Source: Pseudomonas gingeri
GTDB taxonomy: Bacteria; Pseudomonadota; Gammaproteobacteria; Pseudomonadales; Pseudomonadaceae
Assembly (NCBI RefSeq): GCF_013385635.1
Contig: NZ_JACAPR010000009.1
Coordinates: forward strand, 50,214-114,213
Direction: 5' to 3'
DNA: 64,000 bases
In this document: in pieces, positions 1 through 8,321 of the stretch
Numbering within the stretch: the stretch's first letter is position 1
Layout of the letters: each line of letters starts with the position of its first letter
Notes under the pieces: model-generated
What the model was told of the DNA's origin: nothing
What the model saw: the letters and a program-made list of their open reading frames with translations, nothing else
Databases searched by the model: none
Made by a program: the position numbers and the translations under genes

Positions 1-100
1 GGCACGAGGTGTCTACGCTGTCGAGGAGCAAAGCGTCGTCGCCGCATTGGACGGCGAAGGATTGCTCCGGGGACTCAAGGGCGACCGCATCGAACCCTGA
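1..100 (+). CDS. 3' end of an unidentified gene
   Basis: The window opens inside a gene. Frame 2 is open from the first bases to a TGA at 98-100 and yields 32 C-terminal residues ending in LKGDRIEP. The fragment is too short to assign to a family. It is convergent with the marC-like gene, whose stop codon begins 3 bp later, so the two genes are packed tail to tail with no room for a separate terminator. The open frame and the tight packing support a real gene; its identity is unknown. Confidence 0.5.
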   Translation, partial: ARGVYAVEEQSVVAALDGEGLLRGLKGDRIEP

Positions 101-102
101 TT

Positions 103-699
103 TCACGGCACCAGATAGCCGCGCACCCCGGTAAAGATGATCTGCGCCGCCAGGGCACAGACGAACAGCCCCATCAGGCGACTGACGATCTGCAGGCCCT
201 GGTCGCCGAGGATCCGTTCGATCCGGTTCGACAGGTACAGCACCACGCCGACGGTAAAGCTCGCCAGGGCGATACTGACAATCGCGGTGAGCTTGTCGTC
301 CCAATGGGGTTGGCTCACGCCCATGACCAGCAGGGCGCCGATGGTGCCGGGGCCGACGGTCAACGGTATGGTCAGCGGGACGATGGTCACGTCCTGCTGC
401 ACGTTGTCGGTCTGTACGGCCGACTTGCCCTGGGCCATGCCCAGCGCCGAGATGAACAGCACGCTCCCCGCGCCAATGCGGAAGGCATCCACGGTGATGC
501 CGAACACGCTGAAGATCACTCTGCCGAACAGATACAACAGCACGCTGGAGACCAGGGTGGCGAGCGCCACTTTCCAGGCCAGGCGACGGCGCTCCTTGCT
601 GGAGTAGCCACGGGTCAGGCTGATAAAGCAGGACAGGACGAAGAACGGGCTGTAGAGCACCAGCATCTTCAGGTAAACGCTGAACAACACGTGGAGCAT
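103..699 (-). CDS. MarC/UPF0056 family inner-membrane protein
   Basis: The 198-residue product is almost entirely hydrophobic, with about six predicted membrane segments and the small-residue-rich stretches (for example PLTIPLTVGPGTIGALLVMG, about residues 108-127) typical of the MarC family. Family members are inner-membrane proteins of unknown transport function; the old link of E. coli MarC to multiple antibiotic resistance was not upheld. The ATG at 699 lies 61 bp downstream of the retS stop on the same strand, so it could be read through from retS, although no strong Shine-Dalgarno sequence is visible. Length matches the family (about 200 residues). Family assignment is firm; the biological role is not known. 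Confidence 0.85.
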   Translation of the reverse strand: MLHVLFSVYLKMLVLYSPFFVLSCFISLTRGYSSKERRRLAWKVALATLVSSVLLYLFGRVIFSVFGITVDAFRIGAGSVLFISALGMAQGKSAVQTDNVQQDVTIVPLTIPLTVGPGTIGALLVMGVSQPHWDDKLTAIVSIALASFTVGVVLYLSNRIERILGDQGLQIVSRLMGLFVCALAAQIIFTGVRGYLVP

Positions 700-760
700 G
701 GCTTGAGCTCGAACGGAGGAGGGCGCACGCAGTCTATCAGGCGCTGCGCGGTCTGTCGGC

Positions 761-3541
761 TCAGGAGGTGGTGGGTGCCTGGACTTGCTGGCTGTCGCGC
801 TGGGCGACCCAGTGTTCCACCAGCTCGCGTAGCTGCGAGAGTTCCACGGGCTTGGCCATATGGCCGTCCATGCCGGCCTGGCGGGCCCGCTCCTTGTGCT
901 CGCTGAGGATGTGCGCGGTCAGCGCCACCACCGGCGTGCGCACGCGCTGGTTGCCGACTTCCCAGGCCCGCAGTTGCTGGGTCGCGGAGAAGCCGTCGAG
1001 GATCGGCATCTCGCAGTCCATCAGCACCAGGTCGTAGCGCTGGGCTTTCATCGCGCGCAAGGCTTCTTCGCCGTTGCTGGCAGTGTCGGGCTGCAGGTTG
1101 AGCTTGCCCAGCATGCCACGAATCACCTTGGTGGAGATGCTGTTGTCTTCGGCCACGAGGATGCGGAAATCGCTCGGCACCGTGACGGGCGCCACGGCGG
1201 GCGTGCTCGGGGTGGGTACCGCGGCCGGGCCTTTGCTGCGTTGGGTCAGTTCGTCCGCCAGGGTGGTCTTGAGGGTGTAGCCGGCCACCGGCTTGGCGAG
1301 GATGCGCTTGATCCCGGCGTTGCGCGCGATGATCTTGCTCGGCGCGTTGCTGATGCCGGTGAGCATGATCAGCAGGATGTCGTGGTTGAGGCTCGGGTCT
1401 TCCTTGATCTTCGCCGCCAGTTGCATGCCGGTCATGCCAGGCATGTTCTGGTCGAGCAGGACCACGTCGAAGTAGTCACGCAGGTGCGCCTTGGTGCGCA
1501 ACAGGGCCAGGGCCTCCTTGCCCGAAGGCACGGCGCTGACATTCAGGCCCCAGGCGCTGCATTGCTGCACCAGGACCTTGCGGCAGGTGTCGTTGTCGTC
1601 GACCACCAGGACCCGGGCACCCTTGAGCGGGCCGTCGAGGTCGGAGGTCGGGTGCTCCAGGTGCAGCGGGTCCAGCGGCAGTGTCAGCCACAGGGTACTG
1701 CCCTGGTTGGGGCTGTTCTTGATGCCGAACTCGCCGTGCATCAGCAGGATCAGTTGACGGGCGATCACCAGGCCCAGATGGCCGCCCAGGCGGGTCGCGG
1801 CCAGGAAGTTCTTGCTCTGCAACTCGGCGTGGAGCAGGGCGTCACGCTCTTCGTCATCCATCGGCATGCCGCTGTCCTGCACCGCAATGCGCAGGCGCGG
1901 CTGGCCGCTGCGTTCGTCGAGGGCGACAACGATGAGGATTTCGCCCTCGTCGGTCTTTTTCAGGGCGTTTTCCAGCAGGCTGAGCAGGGCCTGGCGCAGG
2001 CGCGTCGGGTCGCCGCTGATCACCCGCGGGACCTGCGGCTGGATAAAACTGATCAGTTCGACGTTCTGCTGTTCGGCCTTGGCGCGGAAAATACTCAGGC
2101 AGTCTTCGATCAGGGCATTGAGGTCGAATTGCACATCGTCGAGCTCGATCTGCCCGGACTCCAGCTTGGAGATGTCGAGAATCTCGTTGATCAGCGTCAG
2201 CAGTTCGTTGCCGGCGCTGTGGATGGTCTGCACGTAGTCACGCTGTTTGACCGACAGCGGGGTGCCCAGCAGCAGTTCGGTCATACCCAGCACGCCGTTC
2301 ATCGGGGTGCGGATTTCGTGGCTGATCTTCGCCAGGAACTCGGCCTTGGCGGCGATTTCGGCATTGCTCGCGGCCAGGTCGCGGCTGACGCTGAACTGGT
2401 CTTCGGTGATGCTGCGGCGACGTTCGCCGAGGGCGATGCTCATCAACAGGCCGCTGATGCAGATGAAGATCAGCAGGGCGACGATCAGGCCTTGCGGCGG
2501 CACCAGGGTCAGGCCCAGGAGGGCGGGCAGGATGACCAGGGTGCCGATATTGAAGATGACCATCGCGACGACGAACAGTCGCGCCGGGCGATAGCCCTTC
2601 TGCCAGTGATAGGCGGCGACCAGCAGGATACTCAGGCTCGCCAGCCCGACCAGGCCGTAGGTCATCACGTTCAGCGGCAGGGTGTCGACGAACAGCAACA
2701 ACAGCCCGCCCAGGCAGATCACCAGGATATCGCCCAGCAACAGCTTGTTCAGCGGGTGCGGGCCCAGGGGCGAGAAGAAGCTGTAGGTGAACATCAGGCC
2801 GCAGGGCGCGGTGAGCAACAGGGCCAGGTAAGCGCCGGGCGTCTGCGCGCCGTGCCAGTCGGGCAGCCACGGCCCGGCCAGGTTCAGCAGGAACAGGGCG
2901 CTGAGCAGCAGCAGGGCTTCACAGGAGGCCAGCCACAGGCTGCTGCGCGAGCGGGTGTAGGCGAAGCGGGTCAGGTTGTGCAGGATCAGCATCGACAGGC
3001 AGCCGAACAGCAGGCCGTAAAGTAGTGTCTGGCCCTGGTCGGCGGCGCTTGTCACCGCCGATTCGAGGGTGATATGCGGTCGCAGTTCGTGCTTCGAAAC
3101 CAATCTGAGGTAGATATCGAGGGGGTTGGTGCTTTGTGTCAGGGGCAGCATGAAATCGCTGCTGGGCAACGGCCGTTCGGCTTTCGACAGGTCATTGCCG
3201 CTGCGGACCTGGTCGATCAGCGTGTCGCCGTCGAGGGTGTACAGGTCCAGGCGTGCGAGGTCAGGGGCGAAGACCCGCAGCAACTGTTCGTGTTTGCCCG
3301 GCTGCAGACGGAAGCGCAGCCACAGTGCGCCATCGGGCTCGGCAGCGGTCAGGCGGTCGAGTTCGACGGGGCTGAATTGGTTGATGTAACGCGAGGAGCG
3401 GATATCGCTGAGTTGCAGGTCGGCCTGATCGTCGAACAATATCGCCCAGCCACTGCCTTGCGAGGCGTGGGCGGCCGATGCGAGGCAAAGCAGGGTCAGC
3501 AGGCTGACGGTGAAACTTATGGCAATCCTGAGCCAGCGCAC
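761..3541 (-). CDS. retS: hybrid sensor kinase RetS, antagonist of the GacS pathway
   Basis: The 926-residue protein has a signal peptide (LLTLLCLASAAHAS), a periplasmic 7TMR-DISM sensory domain (about 35-160), seven membrane helices (about 190-400), a HisKA domain with SHEIRTPMNG (His near residue 406), an HATPase domain and two receiver domains with aspartates near 693 and 840. This is the RetS architecture, and purD/purH upstream match the P. aeruginosa neighbourhood. RetS binds GacS and blocks its phosphorelay, lowering RsmY/RsmZ and shifting cells from biofilm to motile or acute behaviour. I chose the GTG at 3541: it has AAGGGA about 7 nt upstream and places the signal peptide at the N-terminus. 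The frame stays open to an ATG at 3802, but that would add a non-conserved hydrophilic tail overlapping purD. The ATP lid is degenerate (DSGMPM instead of DxGxG). Confidence 0.93.
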   Translation of the reverse strand: MRWLRIAISFTVSLLTLLCLASAAHASQGSGWAILFDDQADLQLSDIRSSRYINQFSPVELDRLTAAEPDGALWLRFRLQPGKHEQLLRVFAPDLARLDLYTLDGDTLIDQVRSGNDLSKAERPLPSSDFMLPLTQSTNPLDIYLRLVSKHELRPHITLESAVTSAADQGQTLLYGLLFGCLSMLILHNLTRFAYTRSRSSLWLASCEALLLLSALFLLNLAGPWLPDWHGAQTPGAYLALLLTAPCGLMFTYSFFSPLGPHPLNKLLLGDILVICLGGLLLLFVDTLPLNVMTYGLVGLASLSILLVAAYHWQKGYRPARLFVVAMVIFNIGTLVILPALLGLTLVPPQGLIVALLIFICISGLLMSIALGERRRSITEDQFSVSRDLAASNAEIAAKAEFLAKISHEIRTPMNGVLGMTELLLGTPLSVKQRDYVQTIHSAGNELLTLINEILDISKLESGQIELDDVQFDLNALIEDCLSIFRAKAEQQNVELISFIQPQVPRVISGDPTRLRQALLSLLENALKKTDEGEILIVVALDERSGQPRLRIAVQDSGMPMDDEERDALLHAELQSKNFLAATRLGGHLGLVIARQLILLMHGEFGIKNSPNQGSTLWLTLPLDPLHLEHPTSDLDGPLKGARVLVVDDNDTCRKVLVQQCSAWGLNVSAVPSGKEALALLRTKAHLRDYFDVVLLDQNMPGMTGMQLAAKIKEDPSLNHDILLIMLTGISNAPSKIIARNAGIKRILAKPVAGYTLKTTLADELTQRSKGPAAVPTPSTPAVAPVTVPSDFRILVAEDNSISTKVIRGMLGKLNLQPDTASNGEEALRAMKAQRYDLVLMDCEMPILDGFSATQQLRAWEVGNQRVRTPVVALTAHILSEHKERARQAGMDGHMAKPVELSQLRELVEHWVAQRDSQQVQAPTTS

Positions 3542-3602
3542 GGCGAAATCCCTTCGTAGGTTGATGCCTGAGTCATAACTATGCGCGGGGCGGGAATAAT
3601 AC

Positions 3603-3640
3603 GGCAAGGGCTTGACGCCCTTGCCTATCCGATCGGATAG
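3603..3640 (-). terminator. hairpin downstream of purD plus adjacent 16-bp palindrome
   Basis: A perfect 9-bp stem (GGCAAGGGC at 3603-3611, GCCCTTGCC at 3617-3625) with a 5-nt loop lies just after the purD stop and is followed on the minus strand by GTATTATT, a weak U-rich tail. It is probably the purHD terminator. Between it and the stop sits a second perfect palindrome, CTATCCGATCGGATAG at 3625-3640. The pair sits 62 bp upstream of the retS start, so it could also separate the two transcripts. Confidence 0.6.
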
Positions 3641-3641
3641 C

Positions 3642-4937
3642 TTATTCCTGGCTTTCTGCGCGTTCGCGTGCAATTGCACGATAGCCGATATCGCTGCGGT
3701 AGAAGCAGCCTTCCCAATTGATTTTAGCTGCCAACCGGTAAGCCTGCTGTTGTGCCGCGTCGACACTGTTGCCCAGCGCCGTGGCGCAGAGCACCCGGCC
3801 ACCGGAGGTCACGACCTGGCCATCCTTCAACGCGGTACCGGCGTGGAAGACCTTGCCTTCCAGACCAGCGGCCTCTTCCAGGCCGTTGATCGCTGCGCCC
3901 TTGGCGTAATCGCCCGGGTAACCGCCGGCGGCCAGGACGATGCCCAGGCTCGGACGCGGGTCCCACTGTGCTTCAACCTTGTCCAGGGCCTGGGCCAGCG
4001 CGGCCTCGACCAGCAGCACCAGGCTCGATTGCAGGCGCAGCATGACCGGTTGGGTTTCCGGATCGCCGAAGCGGCAGTTGAACTCGATGACTTTCGGATT
4101 GCCGGCCTTGTCGATCATCAGCCCGGCGTACAGGAAGCCGGTGTAGACGTTGCCTTCCTCGGCCATGCCGCGCACGGTCGGCCAGATCACCAGGTCCATG
4201 ACGCGCTGGTGCACCTCGGCGGTGACCACCGGGGCCGGGGAGTAGGCGCCCATGCCGCCGGTGTTCGGGCCGCTGTCGCCGTCGCCGACGCGCTTGTGGT
4301 CCTGGCTGGTGGCCATGGGCAGGACGTTCTTGCCGTCGACCATGACAATGAAGCTGGCTTCTTCGCCATCGAGGAATTCTTCGATCACCACCCGCGAACC
4401 GGCTTCGCCGAAGGCGTTGCCGGCGAGCATGTCGCGGACGGCGTCTTCGGCTTCGCCCAGGGTCATGGCGACGATCACGCCTTTGCCGGCGGCCAGGCCA
4501 TCGGCCTTGATCACGATCGGCGCGCCTTTCTCACGCAGATAGGCCAGGGCCGGCTCGATCTCGGTGAAGTTCTGGTAATCGGCGGTCGGGATCTTGTGGC
4601 GGGCCAGGAAGTCCTTGGTGAACGCCTTGGAACCTTCCAGCTGGGCGGCACCGGCAGTCGGGCCGAAGCAGTCCAGGCCGCGGGCACGGAACAGATCGAC
4701 GACACCGGCCACCAGCGGCACTTCCGGGCCGACGATGGTCAGGGAGACGTTTTTCGCGGCGAAGTCGGCCAACTGCTCAAGGGCCAAGACGTCGATGGCG
4801 ACGTTCTCGCACTTGGCTTCGATGGCGGTGCCGGCGTTGCCCGGGGCGACGAAGACTTTCTCGACGCGCGGGTCCTGTGCCACTTTCCAGGCCAGGGCGT
4901 GTTCACGGCCACCGCTGCCGATGATCAAAACATTCAT
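3642..4937 (-). CDS. purD: phosphoribosylamine-glycine ligase (GAR synthetase)
   Basis: PurD catalyses the second step of de novo purine synthesis: ATP-dependent ligation of glycine to 5-phosphoribosylamine in the cytosol. The 431-residue product has the family N-terminus (MNVLIIGSGGREHALAWK), the ATP-grasp region with IVIKADGLAAGKGV, the GPNTGGMGAYSPAP loop and the NCRFGDPETQ motif that carries metal and nucleotide ligands. Length equals the family norm. It lies downstream of purH on the same strand, separated by 187 bp that hold a long imperfect palindrome, so the two are probably one purHD operon with possible processing or attenuation between them. Confidence 0.97.
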   Translation of the reverse strand: MNVLIIGSGGREHALAWKVAQDPRVEKVFVAPGNAGTAIEAKCENVAIDVLALEQLADFAAKNVSLTIVGPEVPLVAGVVDLFRARGLDCFGPTAGAAQLEGSKAFTKDFLARHKIPTADYQNFTEIEPALAYLREKGAPIVIKADGLAAGKGVIVAMTLGEAEDAVRDMLAGNAFGEAGSRVVIEEFLDGEEASFIVMVDGKNVLPMATSQDHKRVGDGDSGPNTGGMGAYSPAPVVTAEVHQRVMDLVIWPTVRGMAEEGNVYTGFLYAGLMIDKAGNPKVIEFNCRFGDPETQPVMLRLQSSLVLLVEAALAQALDKVEAQWDPRPSLGIVLAAGGYPGDYAKGAAINGLEEAAGLEGKVFHAGTALKDGQVVTSGGRVLCATALGNSVDAAQQQAYRLAAKINWEGCFYRSDIGYRAIARERAESQE

Positions 4938-5000
4938 TTCAAAAACCTCGATGACGCTGAATTCTATTGAAACCTAAAGCGCTTGACGCTGTAGGAGGTC

Positions 5001-5111
5001 GCAATGAAGTCGGTAGATGCAAGGCGGAGTCGGCCTCGATGAGCGGAGTTGCCTTTTGGCAATGAGCATCATCGAGGTTGGCTCCAACGCAGCAGATGCC
5101 GGCTTCAGTGC
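5001..5111. repeat. 111-bp imperfect palindrome between purH and purD
   Basis: The 187-bp purH-purD spacer contains one large inverted repeat centred near 5056. The core is TTGCC-TTTT-GGCAA (5049-5062), followed outward by CCTCGATGA/TCATCGAGG arms. Still further out, the left arm from 5001 (GCAATGAAGTCGG) aligns with the reverse complement of the right arm ending at 5111 (GCACTGAAGCCGG) with scattered mismatches. As RNA it would form a single long hairpin on either strand. It could be a mobile palindromic element, a stability or processing signal inside the purHD transcript, or a regulatory RNA; the sequence alone does not decide. Confidence 0.6.
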
Positions 5112-5124
5112 GGCCGTCGTCGTA

Positions 5125-6732
5125 TTAGTGACGGAAGTGGCGCATGCCGGTGAATACCATCGCGATACCGGCTTCATCGGCAGCCGCGATCACTTCATTG
5201 TCACGCATCGAACCGCCCGGTTGGATCACCGCGGTGATACCGACCTTGGCCGCGTTGTCGAGGCCGTCGCGGAACGGGAAGAACGCGTCCGAGGCCATGA
5301 CCGAACCCTGTACCTGCAGGCCAGCATGCTCGGCCTTGATTGCAGCAATGCGGGCGGAGTTGACGCGGCTCATCTGGCCGGCGCCGACACCGATGGTCTG
5401 GCGGTTCTTGGCGTAGACGATGGCGTTCGACTTGACGTACTTGGCGACCTTCCAGGCGAAGATCAGGTCGTGGATTTCCTGCTCGGTCGGTGCGCGCCGG
5501 GTCACGACCTTCAGGTCTTCGCTGCCGATCATGCCGATATCGCGGCTCTGTACCAGCAGGCCGCCGTTGACGCGCTTGTAGTCCCAGGCCGGGGCACGGT
5601 TGGTATCCCACTGGCCGCAGGCCAGCAGGCGCACGTTGGCCTTGGCGGCGACGATGGCGCGGGCTTCTGCACTGACGGACGGGGCGATGATCACCTCGAC
5701 GAACTGACGCTCGACGATGGCCTTGGCGGTTTCGGCATCCAGTTCGCGGTTGAAGGCGATGATGCCGCCGAAGGCCGATTCGCTGTCGGTGGCGTAGGCC
5801 AGTTCGTAGGCCTGGCGGATACCGCCCTCGGCGTCCGGGCTCACGGCCACGCCGCACGGGTTGGCGTGCTTGACGATGACGCACGCAGGCTTGACGAAGC
5901 TCTTCACGCATTCCAGCGCGGCGTCGGTATCGGCCACGTTGTTGTACGACAGTTCCTTGCCTTGCAGCTGGGTCGCGGTGGCAATGCCGACTTCGGCCGG
6001 TCTGGCTTCCACGTAGAACGCCGCGCTCTGGTGCGGGTTCTCGCCGTAGCGCATTTCCTGGGCCTTGATGAACTGGCTGTTGAAAGTGCGCGGGAATTCG
6101 CTACGACCTTCGGTGCTCAGTACTTCGGCGGCCTGGTTCACGGTGCCCATGTAGTTGGCGATCATGCCGTCGTAGGCGGCGGTGTGTTCGAAGGCCTTGA
6201 GCATCAGGTCGAAACGCTGGGCGTAGGTCAGGCCGCCGGCCTTGAGGTTTTCCAGGACCTGGGCGTAGTCGCCGGCATTGACCACGATGGCGACGTCCTT
6301 GTGGTTCTTGGCCGCCGAGCGGACCATGGTCGGCCCGCCGATGTCGATGTTCTCGATGGCGGTCGGCAGGTCGCAGCCCGGCTTGCTGATGGTGGCTTCG
6401 AACGGGTAGAGGTTGACCGCGACCAGGTCGATCGGGCGGATGCCGTGCTCGCTCATGATGTCATCGTCGATGCCGCGACGGCCGAGGATGCCGCCGTGGA
6501 TTTTCGGGTGCAGGGTCTTCACCCGGCCATCCATCATTTCCGCGAAGCCGGTGTAGTCCGCCACTTCCACGGCAGCGACGCCGTTGTCCCGCAGCAGCTT
6601 GAACGTGCCGCCGGTGGAGAGGATTTCCACGCCCAGGGCTTCCAGTTCACGAGCGAAATCGAGGATTCCGGTCTTGTCGGAAACGCTGATCAGGGCGCGG
6701 CGGATCGGCAGGCGGGTAGTCTGGTCGGTCAT
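5125..6732 (-). CDS. purH: bifunctional AICAR formyltransferase / IMP cyclohydrolase
   Basis: PurH carries out the last two steps of IMP synthesis. The N-terminal MGS-like cyclohydrolase domain (about 1-150) starts with [12 protein letters not shown]; the formyltransferase domain follows and contains [10 protein letters not shown], whose Lys-His pair is the catalytic signature. I chose the ATG at 6732 ([12 protein letters not shown], 535 residues) because it matches the usual length; another in-frame ATG at 6747 would add only five residues. The gene heads a likely purH-purD operon. Upstream, a terminator at 6765-6797 isolates it from fis, so a purH promoter should lie in the short 6733-6814 gap or inside fis. 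Confidence 0.97.
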   Translation of the reverse strand: MTDQTTRLPIRRALISVSDKTGILDFARELEALGVEILSTGGTFKLLRDNGVAAVEVADYTGFAEMMDGRVKTLHPKIHGGILGRRGIDDDIMSEHGIRPIDLVAVNLYPFEATISKPGCDLPTAIENIDIGGPTMVRSAAKNHKDVAIVVNAGDYAQVLENLKAGGLTYAQRFDLMLKAFEHTAAYDGMIANYMGTVNQAAEVLSTEGRSEFPRTFNSQFIKAQEMRYGENPHQSAAFYVEARPAEVGIATATQLQGKELSYNNVADTDAALECVKSFVKPACVIVKHANPCGVAVSPDAEGGIRQAYELAYATDSESAFGGIIAFNRELDAETAKAIVERQFVEVIIAPSVSAEARAIVAAKANVRLLACGQWDTNRAPAWDYKRVNGGLLVQSRDIGMIGSEDLKVVTRRAPTEQEIHDLIFAWKVAKYVKSNAIVYAKNRQTIGVGAGQMSRVNSARIAAIKAEHAGLQVQGSVMASDAFFPFRDGLDNAAKVGITAVIQPGGSMRDNEVIAAADEAGIAMVFTGMRHFRH

Positions 6733-6764
6733 CTCAATGTCCATCAAAAAGCAAGGGAGTCAGC

Positions 6765-6797
6765 AAAAAAGGCGACCGGTTCTACGCGGGCGCCTTT
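6765..6797 (-). terminator. rho-independent terminator of dusB-fis
   Basis: On the minus strand, AAAGGCG (6797-6791) pairs with CGCCTTT (6774-6768) and is followed by an unbroken T run (6770-6765). It lies 18 bp after the fis stop codon and before purH, which fits termination of the dusB-fis transcript. Confidence 0.8.
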
Positions 6798-6814
6798 CTG
6801 GTTTGATTGAATGC

Positions 6815-7135
6815 TTACAGCAAATCGTACTGCTTGAGTTTCTTGCGCAGGGTGCCGCGGTTCAGACCGAGCAGCTCACTGGCCTTGGTCTGGTTGCCCT
6901 TGACGTAGTTCATCACGCTTTCGAGCAGGGGAGCCTCGACTTCGGAGAGCACCAGGTTGTACACGTCCGTGACGGCCGCGCCCTCAAGGTGGGCGAAATA
7001 ATTGTGCAGCGCCTTCTCGACGCTACCGCGAAGGGTCTGGCCTTCTTCGCTCGGCGTATTGAGGTGCTGTTTCAAATTGACGTTGTCGCTCACGGGCGTT
7101 GTTCCACTCACTAAAGTCTCGGTCATCATCGTCAT
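6815..7135 (-). CDS. fis: nucleoid-associated regulator Fis
   Basis: Fis is a dimeric DNA-bending protein that activates rRNA and tRNA promoters and shapes the nucleoid during fast growth. The 106-residue product ends in the invariant Fis helix-turn-helix ([20 protein letters not shown]) with the dimerising helices before it ([18 protein letters not shown]). It is slightly longer than the 98-residue enterobacterial protein because of a longer N-terminal arm, as is usual in Pseudomonas. Its ATG overlaps the dusB TGA in an ATGA (7132-7135), so dusB and fis are translationally coupled, the classic gammaproteobacterial dus-fis operon. A terminator follows. Confidence 0.96.
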   Translation of the reverse strand: MTMMTETLVSGTTPVSDNVNLKQHLNTPSEEGQTLRGSVEKALHNYFAHLEGAAVTDVYNLVLSEVEAPLLESVMNYVKGNQTKASELLGLNRGTLRKKLKQYDLL

Positions 7136-8145
7136 GCGGCCACCCCCTCTCCGTCCCCTGTCACCAGGCTCTTGTAACGTTCGGCAAAGAACTCACGAAC
7201 GTTGGCGCACTGTGCTTCCGTATCTTCCAAACGATTGAAGTGGGCGCGAAACTCCCTGGCGCCCGGCAAGGTTGCGAGATACCAGCCGACATGCTTGCGG
7301 GCAATGCGGACGCCCATGACCTCCCCATAGAAGGCATGCAGCGCGGCCAGATGCTCTAGCAGAATGCGTTCCACTTCGAACAGCTCCGGTGCCGGGAGGG
7401 TTTCGCCGGTACGCAGAAAATGCTCGATCTCACGAAAAATCCATGGCCGCCCCTGGGCGGCACGGCCGATCAACAGGCCGTCGGCACCGGTCGCTTGCAG
7501 CACGTACCGGGCTTTTTCAGCCGAATCGATATCGCCGTTGGCGAAGACCGGGATCGACACCGCCTGCTTGATCGCGGCAATGGTGTCGTACTCGGCTTCG
7601 CCGGTGTACAGGTCGGCACGGGTCCGTCCGTGCACCGCCAGGGCGGTAATGCCCGCCTGCTCGGCGATCTTCGCCACCGTCAGGCCGTTCTTGTTCGCCC
7701 GGTCCCAGCCGGTCCGTATCTTCAAGGTGACCGGGACATCGACTGCCGCCACGACGGCATGCAGGATCTCCCTCACCAGGTCTTCATCCTTCAACAGGGC
7801 GGAGCCGGCGGCCTTGTTACAGACCTTCTTGGCCGGACAGCCCATGTTGATATCGATAATCTGTGCCCCCAGCTCGACGTTGGCCCGGGCCGCATCCGCC
7901 AGCATCTGTGCATCACCACCGGCGATCTGTACCGAGCGGGGCTCGGGATCACCTTCGTGGATCATGCGCAGACGCGACTTGCGGCTGTTCCACAGGCTCA
8001 TGTCGCTGGTTACCATTTCCGAAACCACCAGGCCCGCGCCCAGGCGTCGGCAAAGCTGACGAAAGGGCTGGTCGGTGACCCCCGCCATCGGGGCGAGAAT
8101 CAAGCCGTTCTGCAGTGTGTATGGGCCGATGCGTACCGCCGACAT
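7132..8145 (-). CDS. dusB: tRNA-dihydrouridine synthase B
   Basis: An FMN-dependent enzyme that reduces a uridine in the D-loop of tRNAs using NADPH. The 337-residue TIM-barrel protein shows the FMN-binding start [13 protein letters not shown], the catalytic-cysteine motif [12 protein letters not shown], the phosphate-binding LKIRTGWD and AVHGRTR segments, and [15 protein letters not shown] near the end of the barrel. Length is typical for DusB. It is the promoter-proximal gene of the dusB-fis operon, and in E. coli efficient fis translation depends on this arrangement. The 176-bp gap upstream (8146-8321) should hold the operon promoter; no clear box was identified there. Confidence 0.96.
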   Translation of the reverse strand: MSAVRIGPYTLQNGLILAPMAGVTDQPFRQLCRRLGAGLVVSEMVTSDMSLWNSRKSRLRMIHEGDPEPRSVQIAGGDAQMLADAARANVELGAQIIDINMGCPAKKVCNKAAGSALLKDEDLVREILHAVVAAVDVPVTLKIRTGWDRANKNGLTVAKIAEQAGITALAVHGRTRADLYTGEAEYDTIAAIKQAVSIPVFANGDIDSAEKARYVLQATGADGLLIGRAAQGRPWIFREIEHFLRTGETLPAPELFEVERILLEHLAALHAFYGEVMGVRIARKHVGWYLATLPGAREFRAHFNRLEDTEAQCANVREFFAERYKSLVTGDGEGVAA

Positions 8146-8321
8146 AGGACTTCCCTGTTGTGGGGCCGGATCATTAGAGTTCGAAAAAGGGTTGGCATGA
8201 TACCCGCTCTCGATGACCGGATAAAGGCAAAATTGGATAAAATCTGAACAGTTATTCCGTTATCGCCAGCAGTTTGGTTGCTGCCGGAAAAACACCGCCG
8301 AACAGCGCGACGGGCCCTGAA

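Noticed and set aside
860..3025. Long open frame on the plus strand opposite retS (721 residues)
   Set aside because: Antisense shadow of a GC-rich gene; the product is a Gln/His/Ala-rich string with no fold, while retS on the other strand has complete domains.
5017..6810. 597-residue frame opposite purH
   Set aside because: Shadow of purH; low-complexity His/Asp/Val/Gly composition and no recognisable domain.
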